The position numbers and the translations under genes are program-made. Positions 13,918-50,400 of a stretch of 64,000 nt of DNA are shown here, in pieces. Position 1 is the stretch's first letter. Each line of letters opens with the position of its first letter. The stretch is from Osedax fenrisi (lineage: Eukaryota; Annelida; Polychaeta; Sabellida; Siboglinidae), in contig OZ025244.1 of assembly GCA_964019155.1 (NCBI GenBank), forward strand, positions 39,661,045 through 39,725,044, read 5' to 3'. Below the pieces are notes generated by a model that worked only from the letters and a program-made list of their open reading frames with translations, did no database searches and had not been told where the DNA came from.

Positions 13918-14280
13918 GGGTGCATTTTTTGTATTATACGAACTTACCAACATCCCAACGTACCAACTTCCCATCTGTATTCAGTTACGTAAATGCAGAT
14001 GGTACGTTGTTATAACATATTGGAGGTTCCATTCAAACATACCAACATCCCAACGTACCATCTGAAACACCCGCAATTATAAATGTTTATAATTAATGGA
14101 TACAGGTGGTATATCTACGAAAAACGCACCATAATATATGTTATCATTCCAGTGTGTAGATGGGACGTTGGTACGTTGAGATGTTGCTTTTTTCATAATA
14201 TACAAACGTACCAACGTACATCAGCATTTACATGTATATGAATACAGATGGAACGTTGGTATGTTATAAAAAACACACCC
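13918..14280. mobile_element. TIR element of the ACGTACCAACGTCCC family
   Basis: Ends GGGTGCATTTTTT and, inverted, GGGTGTGTTTTTT. The inside has repeated inverted copies of CCCAACGTACCA and CATCTGTATTC. Related to 19901-20337. Confidence 0.7.
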
Positions 14281-14378
14281 TAAGTCAGCTAATATACGAA
14301 TATTACAAGTAATTCGGATATATTATTTTAATCCGTAAATATATTTCAAATAGATATATCTATCAATACTTATAAATT

Positions 14379-14450
14379 TTGTCTCGTCTGGGAATCGAAC
14401 CTACGACCTTACGACTATAGCCACCATCTGATATCACTAGCTATCATATC
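14379..14450 (-). other. tRNA-like fragment
   Basis: The minus strand reads GGTGGCTATAGTCGTAAGG then GTAGGTTCGATTCCCAGAC, an A-box and B-box-like pair. The arms do not form a clean cloverleaf, so it is a tRNA pseudogene or the head of another SINE, not a functional tRNA. Confidence 0.45.
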
Positions 14451-14544
14451 TATCTATATATAGATCAGTTACCATCGTTATTAACTATTACACGAATATA
14501 CCTCGTTATTTAGTTATGTAAACGCTGACATAGAGAACTATCAT

Positions 14545-14732
14545 CACATGTACAATGTACACTAGGTACAATGTACCTACAGTGTACTATACAGTGTACC
14601 TGTACAATTGTACATTGTATACAGGAATATTGTTATTCTGGAATATTTAATGTAGAATATAAAATGTACAATGTACACTACGATATACAGTGTACAATGT
14701 CCACTGTATATTGTACAGTGTACATTGTATAC
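14545..14732. repeat. cluster of TGTACA palindromes
   Basis: Dense TGTACAATGTACA / TGTACAGTGTACA motifs, many self-complementary (ACAATTGTACATTG). Similar clusters lie at 147-192, 28615-28662 and 44592-44622. Confidence 0.75.
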
Positions 14733-15034
14733 ACGTTCCGGATTATTTCATCGGTTAGTTAATACACTTCATTTCGTATATAAATCATTCGGCTAAATCC
14801 GACATTCACACATTTCGTAAGGATTGTTATGTAATACGACACCTTAGTTTTTAATAACTTTTAATTTCACGTTACTATCTATTTGATATATGTGTGCGTG
14901 CGTGTGTATAGTGTTTATATACGCAGCGATTAGTTAATTGAAGTCGCATAGTTAACATTGTGTTATATGTCACATATGTGTTGTGTGAGCTTTAGTCATC
15001 AGGATACAAATAATTGATTGTTCCTAGTGTAAAA

Positions 15035-15150
15035 CTAGTAACTAAGCAGGTATCTAGTGTAACTAAGCAATTATATAGAGTAACTAAGCAACTAATTAGA
15101 GTAACTAAGCAACTATATAGAGTAACTAAGAAGGAAGTAGTATAACTAAA
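15035..15150. repeat. minisatellite GTAACTAAGCAACTATATAG
   Basis: About five degenerate units of 20-22 bp. It creates a small antisense ORF with LVTL repeats that is not a gene. Confidence 0.8.
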
Positions 15151-15931
15151 CCCATTGCTATAACTTTTAAGTACAATAATATGTGTCATTTTATATAATT
15201 ATTAAACAGTTAAATTATTTAGAAATGTTGTCCATAAATTGTTATATTTTATGATAATTATGAAAAGTATAAATAAAGATAATATAATTATTATTTAATC
15301 ATATCATAATAATATTCTTCAGAAAGTACTTTTTGAATTTTACTCAACTGATATAAATTTATATTTATTAGATACTTAAAATTAATATATTTTTATTATT
15401 ATTATTATCAGATTTAGGCAATACCAGGGTAATTATAGAATCAGTATTGCTTATCAAGACAATTACCCCTATATAAATAACAACTTATCATAAAAATCAT
15501 AATAATTATATTGAATAATGTTTCAATAACACAACATAAAATGATAATTATAATTTTATTTATTTATATAATAGTTAATATGTACTATAATCTGATTATA
15601 CTTGGAAATATATATATATATAGTATATATTATATTATATATTAAAATTATATAAATTTTTAATAAAAAAAATATGTTTGTTTACCATTGACAGTTGTCA
15701 ATGGTAACAATAAATGGTAAATAATATAAATTTAATAAAAAGAAAAAATAAAATATATATCACTTTTCAAAGAATATAATTTGTTTATTATCATACAATA
15801 TCTATATTACGTTAATGCTAGTTAATTTGTAAGCGTAACCCTCTACCGTATTCACATCACATCATACTAACTGTTAGGCCAGACACCCAGTTGAATACAA
15901 GCCCATCAATGACGTGAGGCCGAAACGAAAC

Positions 15932-40437
<24,506 letters not shown>

Positions 40438-40449
40438 CGAATAATAAAT

Positions 40450-41747
40450 ACCTATATTTTATACGAAACATTTTAATTAATAATAGTAATTGATACATAT
40501 AGATAATTAGATATATCAAATTTATAATTTTTTATTATAATTACCATAATTCAAAGGATAATTCAAATAGTTCACAAATAATTCATAATTTATTATAATA
40601 ATCTTGTAATAAGTATATGCAGGTTTAACAACATTTGGGATTAAGATTTATTTCCGAGTAATATGCATCGGTGCCTGACTAGTAGAAATTTCGCTTCTCA
40701 CTTATATTAGCATTAAATAACCACCTCCCCTATTATAGTATGTAAACATGTAGTACACCTTAGTTGTAAGCTATTATCTCAATATTTCAAACACACACGT
40801 GTACATGGATTACATAAATAAATACATAAGAATATCAGATATTGCTGTTATAAAATTAAGAAAAATTAATTTTAAATAATTAATTCTGACGACTACATGT
40901 ACAATACCCAGAATACCTCAATACTAACTATATTAATGAGTGCTATCTTCGTAGAGACATTATCTAAATAGGGAATTTACATAGTATAATCTAATCATTT
41001 ATAATTAATTAGTATCATTTTTTATATGAGAAAGTGAGTAAGGTTTATTTTCAATAAAAGTAGGGCCTTGTTATCCCCTTCGCTCTTGGTGAGAGAAAAT
41101 AATAATATAAAATAACAAGTATTGACTGAAAACAATTGACGATAACAAGTTGGTTATAATAAATTGAAGATAAACGAGATATAATAATGAATACAGAATT
41201 AAGAGGTCGGGTGGTATATAGATAGGAGGAAGAGAGAAAAGAAGAAGTCAGATTTTGAAAATATTAATGGAAGAAAATAAAATGGATGGTAGTGAGGGAG
41301 GGAATTCCAGAGTGGCACTGCAATCTCTACATGCATTTAGGGATGTTTGTATAAGTTGATGTATATGAAAGGATGGTGTATATTTAAAATAGATCAGATT
41401 ATATATCTATATTATATATAGAGGTAAAGGAAAAGATTAGGTTTAAATTAATGGATGGATTAGGGGGAGGACAAGGAGTTTACACCTTAGGAAGATATGT
41501 AGCCACATATGAGATGATCAATATAAATAATAACTTTATAACAATAATAAATAATATCGATAATATATAAATAGAATATAATCATAATTAATAATACGTA
41601 AGAAAGAGAATTATGTAAAGTTAATTAGTGAGTCACCTGATTGTATGATCAAAATATATAACAATTTATAATATATTATATATAAATAATCAAATATATG
41701 TTGATATTAATGGTAGTACTACATTAATATGTTGCCTATATCTGTAG
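40450..41747. other. convergent intergenic region
   Basis: The space between the two stop codons. Contains both 3' UTRs. Purine-rich GGAAGAGAGAAAAGAAGAAG text (41225-41300) is the only notable composition shift. Confidence 0.6.
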
Positions 41748-41827
41748 TTAGTCGATAGTATTGACTTCTTCTTCATTATTTAGATGTTCTGTTTGTTTCT
41801 TCGACAGTAGCTTTCCACCCGTAAAAC
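41748..41827 (-). CDS. STX17: STX17 exon 7 (C-terminus)
   Basis: The acceptor is TACTTTAG|; the stop TAA is at 41750-41748; residues 251-276. GFTGGKLLSKKQ continues the hairpin exactly as in vertebrate STX17 (GFTGGKL...KK). The tail is short and acidic (NNEEEVNTID), shorter than the human tail. Confidence 0.94.
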
Positions 41828-44800
41828 CTAAAGTAGATTTACAAGTCAGTAAACGTAGTATGAATAATATATTACATACGCTAACTATAGATTATTGATT
41901 TTTTATTTTAAAAAATATATAATCGAAAGTGAAAACTTGATTACAATAACATACCAACGATATAAAGAAAGTGGATAAGCAATTGAATGTAGTGTATGAC
42001 ATTTTGCGATAGAGGCGCTGCAGCCTACTACCTGGCCCACTATTTTTTATTTAAAATTAATATTTATTTATGTCGGGCGACAGCATAGAAAAGATATTGA
42101 TCTTTATCTGAAGCCCTTTAGAGGAAATAACAATATAATTAATTTATATACTTCATACGAAAAAACTGTACAACTTTCTTCTAATAAATATTTATTATTA
42201 TTATTACATATATATATTGATAATTACTACTAATTTTAATGTACTATTTATCCTAAAAATAAAATTATATATTAAAATACATCATATCAACATTCCTCGT
42301 AATTTTGTGTATTTAAATTGAAGATATCATACTATTTTATTGATATTTATAATCTAAATCCATTGATATAGATATACGACGAAAAGCCTACTGTTTTAAT
42401 ATTTGACATATATAATATGACTAATATCCAATCAAAATCACTGATGCCATTATATTAATTTATCGATAAAAGTGCCATTCACGTATCTATCTTTACATGC
42501 ATTGTGTGCGTCAATTGCTTATCCACTTTCTTTATATTGATGTAACATACATGTTATTGTTAATAAACAAAGAATGTATATTAAATCTGATGAGACTAAT
42601 GATGCGACTAATGATGCGACTAAATCTGATGACACTCTTGCGAATATTCACTTGAAAGGGGAATTTGTGAATATTCTAAAACATCTAACATAATAACATA
42701 TTATTACAACGTTTGACCTCTAGAAACAGTGATTATTATTCACGCATTCACCAGAAGTGTGACCTCAATAGTGCTAAGGTAGAGGGGCTTAACCCTAACC
42801 CTTAGCCTAACCTAGGGCTGAGCCGGAGAGAGCCGCCAGAGCCCCTAGTTTGAAGCCGACCACTAGACCGAGGGGGCCGCAGATAGCTCCACCAATCAGA
42901 GCAGCCGTAGTAGATAGCGTGGCGTACTTGTATCTAGACGCCTGATGGATAGGGACATGTTGTTGTTATGTTATATTCACAATTATGCTATTATATATAT
43001 ATATATGATATTATATTATATATTTAATTTTGAAATAATTATGGCCGTCTGGTTATGTCTCGCGATAGTGATTTAAGGTTATATGTGAATTTATTTAATT
43101 ATTGAACTCCACATATATCCTTAAATCACAATATCGAGACATAGCCTGACGGACATAATTATTTCAAAATTCACTCCACCCTATATAATATAATATTATA
43201 TATACAATTATAATATTAGATTATTTATCATCGTATTATATCCCAACACAGTTTATGTATTCAGAGATTAAACATATTCTAACATTTTTAAATATAGAAT
43301 ACTGTCCCAGATATTTTACTACTTTCATGCTTACCTATATAATTTTATATTCAATGTTTTATTCGATCTTATCTTTATTTATCATTTATTTAATCTTAAC
43401 TTTAATATTCATCATACTATTTAAGCATATTTTATATAATATATATAAATAAGGACAACACTTCTATTATTTTAACTTATTATAAAATTAACGATATCAT
43501 AGTGTATTGCATAGTAATATAAAAAGTTAAAAACTAAAATATCAGAATTATTAGATCAAATAAAATCTACAACAAATTCTATTTTTTGGCTACATTATAT
43601 TTCATATTTAATGTATATATTATATTTATTATATGTATTTATTACAAAGTATATATTTGTATTATAACTATCTCAATCATAACTTTTATTTTTAATATCT
43701 ATTGATATATTAAATATTATGATACTCTTATCAAATTTCTTTATTAATTGTATATACTACAATGTTAATATCTTTCAGTATACAAATATAAAATATATAA
43801 TTATAATTATATAAATGTGTAATATAATATATAAATAAATCAATATACAAACTGTAGCCAATAGCTTTGCCCCATCTTCGACATTATCATGAGTCGTTTG
43901 TAGGTTGTTGTCGATAATATTGATGCTCTCTCCTTGGCACTAAATTAATGATTTTATAATATATTAAATAGAATTTTCTTTAAAGGTGAAACCTTCATTT
44001 TTTTATTTTAGTTTTATTTTTAAATATTAATATTTTTTTATTATCTAAATAATGATATATAACATGTTATTTACAAGTAAATATAAGTATAATAAATTTG
44101 AATTTTAAAACATCAGCTCGTTAAAAAATGTACTTATAATTATTATTCAAAATATACTACTAAAACTTTAGGAATCTATATCTCAGTATATTTTAATATA
44201 TGTATTCACTTTTTTCAAAATCCTCTCAATTTTTAACCCTTTGATGTATCTTTATGAAACTTTCTGGGTATATTTCTAATAATACATTAGATAATTAAAA
44301 TATATGCATACATTCTATAGATAAAATATATTAAATAATAATATGTTAATTTTGCATTTTTTATTTAATATTTGTAAAATTTGAAATATTCATAATCGTA
44401 TCGCTTATTTTCAAAATAATAATAATTTATTAGTTAAATATAATTTATATTAAATATTTTCGTTTATATTCTATAACAAATTCAATTATTATCTATAACA
44501 TATCTATCATTGTGTTAATATTGTATTGAATAAATAAATAAAAAATAAGTTAATACACTTTTAGTAGACCATTATTCTTCCCAAATAAATACATGTACAG
44601 TGTGTACATCGTACATTGTACACATCTATTTAATGAACAGAGGTCGAACCTACCCTTAAGTGATTATGCAATTATAGTAGCCCCATATTCCCCCTATCTT
44701 TTACATGTAAAGTGACCAAGGTTTCACCGCCCATTAATAAATCTATGCAAATTCAAATATGATACGATATAATGAAAGAAATATATTATAAATATATAAT

Positions 44801-45363
44801 GACATCAAATAATATATATATATATTATGAAATATATTTAATATTAATATATAATAATTACTCAAAATATAAAATTCTATATATAATAACATATGTATAT
44901 AAAAAGATATAAATAGATTATAATTATATTCAGTGACATTAATTAAGACTAGAGGTCGATATATAACCTTCACATTATTATTTAATATCAGCATGACGTC
45001 GTTGATATCTTGAATATCCTGTTAAATAGTGAACATTTCTCAATGAAGCAATGTTAACTTATTTTAATTAATTCATTAAGAATATTGTTAGAGTAAACAT
45101 GATAGGTAAGCTATTTACAAGATGAATATTTATATATTACATTTTTGTTTAAATTTTGATTTTAATTTAGAATATATTTGGAGAAATATTATTCGAAAAT
45201 ATACAATTGAAAATGATATAGTCTAAATAGTTATGTAAATATTTATTATAATATAATTATTATAATCAACTTAAAGTTATATAATTAGAATACATGTTAA
45301 ACTAAATGAGATATATTAATATATATGTTTTCACTTTACAATAATATTTGTTGATATTAAAAA

Positions 45364-45399
<36 letters not shown>

Positions 45400-45750
45400 A
45401 TAATATAGTATAATCATTAAATATAAAATTAAAATTTAATTTAAAACTATCTTAAAATAAATATATATATTATAAATATTAACAAATGTCAACTTTAAGT
45501 TGACTAGTTTCAAAGTTACCAGATATAAGGGTAGTATCAGTATAAGGGGTAGTATTACAACAAACACATGATAACAAAGAGACTTACATTAGTTAACTCA
45601 GCTATTCTATCTTCTGTGATCTGGGGGTTCGGTGAAGAGTCGACAAGCTGAACATTTGATTGAGGAAATATAGTCGTACTATCCTGTGAGGCTTCTGTAT
45701 AAGTAATTATAGTAGTAGTAGTAGTGGTAGTGGTAGTGGTAGTGGTAGTG

Positions 45751-45784
<34 letters not shown>

Positions 45785-45792
45785 TGGTAGTG

Positions 45793-45852
<60 letters not shown>

Positions 45853-46763
45853 TAATAATATATTATTATACTAGTAATATTAGTATTACAATCATAATAA
45901 TAATATAATAGTAGTAGTGATAGTAGTAGTAGCGTCAATTGAGCTGAGAAAAAGTTACTGCAAGGCCGCTCTCTGATGTGGGTATGATTGCAGGTTACCC
46001 AGTCTAGGTAAACAATGTTATTCATAACATAAATTAAACATATTATATATGAGCATGTTTATTATTATATATTTATACATACATATATGATAATGCTATA
46101 AATACAGATGAATGCTGGCTTAGTTTCTAGAAATATTACTGCTGACCTATGACCTGTATAACTAGTCATTCATAAAATAATATATGGATAGATTATTTAG
46201 CATGTGAACACGATCGGTAGGTAGTTAGTGTAGGTATATACCCAGCCATGACACACACTGAATTGGGTTCCCAGTCTGGGTACCAGTTTTGTTACTAAGA
46301 CTGGGTTTATGTAAATTATTATACCCAGTCTGGATACAAATATATAAATAAAGGCTTCCACATATGCTCAAAAACTCCCTAAGCCTTACACAATTGGTCA
46401 GTTAGATATTGTATATATTATAGACTATAATTTATAGTAATAATAAATTGAATAAATGCAATGATAAGGCTATATACATTGTATAAAGTGGGTCACATCC
46501 CACTACCCGTATTTCCGGAAATAATGTAGGGAAAGTATTTTTAGAAAACAATTTTCTAGAAAGTTATAGTGGGATACATCGCCACATTTAAATATTGGTC
46601 GAATTTTTTTAAAAATAAATAATTAAATAATGTATAAACTAGTATACGAGTGTCTACGTGTCCTCGTTACACATACCGTGCATTCAACTGTTCATCTGAC
46701 TATCTATCTTGCTACAAATACCACACCCTAACTGCAATTATCATATAAATTATATTAGAACTA

Positions 46764-46797
<34 letters not shown>

Positions 46798-47397
46798 TAA
46801 TAATCTATGGACATTACAAAAAAGATCTTCTTATTATTCTATTACAATTATATCAAAGTATTTTTAAGAGTTATCTGAAGAGTTATATTTAGTTTTTATA
46901 CTAGATTTTTTTATATCAGCTATCGGATATAATACCACTTTTTATATATATATATATAGCACTGAGAAATGATATAAACTAACTTAGTATCTGTGAAATT
47001 CTTATATATATATATATATATATATATTAATATGTTTTAGCTAGTAAAGATAAAGCTGTTGCCAAGTAAACATATTGCCCTCCCTATCTAAACCTAAACA
47101 TATACAATGTATTCACTCATTGAATATAATATAACTAGGTGCAAATCCATGATATCAAAGTATTTATGATAATAAAATAATTCATTTTAATATAAAAGTT
47201 GATACCTAATAGAATATTATCTTTTGAAGATACTGAATAGGTATTACATATATAATGTAACAATAACAATTAATTATATAGATTTTTTTGATATTATAAT
47301 ACAATAAATTTTGTTCTATATTGTATATATTTATTTATATATTTTCAATATTATATTATATGGATTATAAATAATAATATATATTATATTTATTAAT

Positions 47398-47431
<34 letters not shown>

Positions 47432-50400
47432 GTCAACAATAATAGCATTAGGTAGAAATACTAATCTTTCAATTATTGAAATACACAAATTTGCCTAAGT
47501 GTAATATCTTTCCTTAGGATTATCTTTACTAAAGATACGTAAAGCTTATGGTCATAAGATCATAATGTAACCAGGTCACAGTAAGAATGGAGATAGGCAC
47601 AGTGATAATGTAGTGGGGATGTGCTGCAGTATAATGTGTAGTACAACATAACTAGTGTATCAAGCTAAAGTACAACATAGCCCCTACAATGTAACATGTG
47701 TAGTAGAAATACCCACTGTACTGGGTCTCATTAATTCAGGATCAAACTAGATTCTCATGTAACTAATTATATAAGCAATAATGACATTACTAGCATTAGG
47801 TCATCTATTAATTGAATTTACTATATATATATACAGCGTATCTTTGATATAGTGCCAATTAGATATAGAACGGATTTCCAGTCTATCTATTACATGTACA
47901 TGTGGTACATTTCATAAACCACTATCTTTGATGTCTGCACAAAGAGGTCAGTATTGAGATGAGCGGAATAGTACTGTGTATTGTTATTGTTATTTTGGTG
48001 GAGTCCTTTCATCCCATCCACGAACTTAGATGTAGATTTCATTTATAACCATATATGGCTTTAATGTCACTTCGAAGCCGTTCTCATGTTAAGGTATCTA
48101 TGATTTTAACGAGATCCGATCATTTATTTATACACAATTATATAAGATCACATCTAAATATTATTTTAAGAACTATCTTAATAGCCCGTACGGAGCTTGA
48201 AACCACGACCTACTGCTTATGTGTATCTGATGCCTTAGCTAACTGAGCCACACAGGCTGTTTAAAAAATATATATATAATATATATTGTATATAAAATAT
48301 ATATAAAATATATATATAATATATATATAATATATATATATTGATTACGAATAATGCCTATATATGTAGGCTACTGACTATTAACCGTGTTCTAGGACCA
48401 GTGCCTCCACCTGGTGACAGTTCCGTATAGTGTCCTCAGCCCGGGCGATTATCTGCGCAGTATCGTCATCGAATCTCTGCCAGTCTACCGGCGCCACCTG
48501 GCTCTTGAACGATTGCAACGATCGTAGAATGGAGCTCAGTTGTTGCAGAACGCGTCGACTGTCCACCGTTAGGCGCTTCTTCTCCTTAGCGTCTTCGCAC
48601 TGAACGTGGGTATTTAGTAACTACAGTAATATAGATGATGATGATTTAATTTCAATACTTTAAATTTAATTATAAAAGTATCATAGTATGACAATAATAG
48701 ATAATACAAGTTATAAATAGTATGGATAATTGTACATAGTGATATAAATGAATAGAAAGAATTCTGTATAATATTAAATTATAATAAATCTAACTTTAGG
48801 TAATTTTTACACTACTTTCTAATCGTGAATCAAACATATCTCATCTGTATTATTAGCCAATCGGTTTATTACATCAGAAAATAACTTGGAAATGGTTGGT
48901 TTTCGTAATAAATATATTATTTTTTTTAAATAATATTATATGTAAATCACAAAATTCTATTTACTAAAATGATATATGACGTGATTCATGAAAGTAACTA
49001 AAAGTTTCATAAATAAGGATAAGGGAATCAACAAATTATATATTTTGATAGTAATTTAAAAAAATAAAATGCTATATCTCATATTCTTTTTAAATTAATT
49101 TTCTATATTTGAAACTCCATTACTTTTGAACTACTGGATCAAACTGCATAACACTTTCAGAATTTATTTATGTTATGATACTATTTAGATATAACTAACA
49201 AACTAAATATAATACATCAATAACATATAATATTTATAATATTGTGTACATTTCTAGAATATTTATATTTTGAAAATTGGTGATATATAAGTTCCATTTT
49301 ATTGTTATTATACTTATTTAAAAAAAATTTAATTTTAATAATTTATAATTAGTTTATTATTAATAAATGAATTTGACAAGATACTAAAAAAATCTTTATT
49401 ATATAAACTTCTAAAGTTATCGTATTTTTAGTAAACACTAATTTAAACAAATCTCTTGTGTTATAGGAACCTACATACAAACTTTTCATCTTTACCCAGC
49501 CCTTAATGTGGGACATATGTTTTAGTATTTACATTTTAGTATTTGTTTTAAAACATTTAAAAATACTTATTATCTATTATTAAATTCACAAATATTTATA
49601 ATATTATAAATAGTATGGGTTATATTAAATTGTTTATATAGGAAATATAATATATACTTATATGATTTAATATAAGTGAAAACATTAAATTCACAAATTT
49701 GATAATTTTTACAAAGTATGTAATGTTATATAAAATAAATAATCAATATTTAAATTAATTAAAAAATATTGAGGGATAAGTATTAAGGATATAAATAATT
49801 TAAAAAAACTAAACATTATAATTTTTATTATAAATTATTAAATTTTAGAATAAGATAAACGTCAACCACCAATACTAAACCATAATAACCATGATCCATA
49901 ATAACCCAAATCTACCCCCTAAAAGACAATATCTAGCTTTCTCAGTCCCACCTAGTGATGTATGCAGAGCCGAGAATTTTGATTTATGATGACAAGCTGA
50001 GACTTTCATTTTCGGAAAATAAACGAGCCCGAGTCAAGCCGAGACTCTAGCCAAACGAGCCCGAGCTGAGTTGAAACTTTTACAAAACATTACCATGCCG
50101 AAATAATGCTTTTTTTATATTTCATTTTAATACTAATTTTTATATATTTCACATTTACATCAATTTAAAAAAAAAATAATCTGCAACAACTTCGCGATTC
50201 AGTGAATAATAATGTAAATTTCATCTAGTGGTGTAAATAATTCCGAGATTTTTGATGCAGAGCCGAGACTTTAATTTTTGAAATAAAAACGATCCCGACC
50301 CGAGCCGAGACTCTAGCCAAACGAGCCCGAGTCAAGTTGAGACTTTAGGTAACTGAGACTGCATCATGATTTAGATTTGACTAGCATCATTTACATCACT

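Noticed and set aside
14379..14450. tRNA gene
   Set aside because: A- and B-box-like words are present, but acceptor and anticodon stems do not pair.
45030..45585. Missing microexon between STX17 exons 3 and 4
   Set aside because: Direct joining keeps the SNARE heptads without a gap, so none is needed.
45555..46025. 156-codon minus ORF rich in Thr
   Set aside because: Mostly the ACT microsatellite; only its last part (45694-45588) is real coding sequence, STX17 exon 3.
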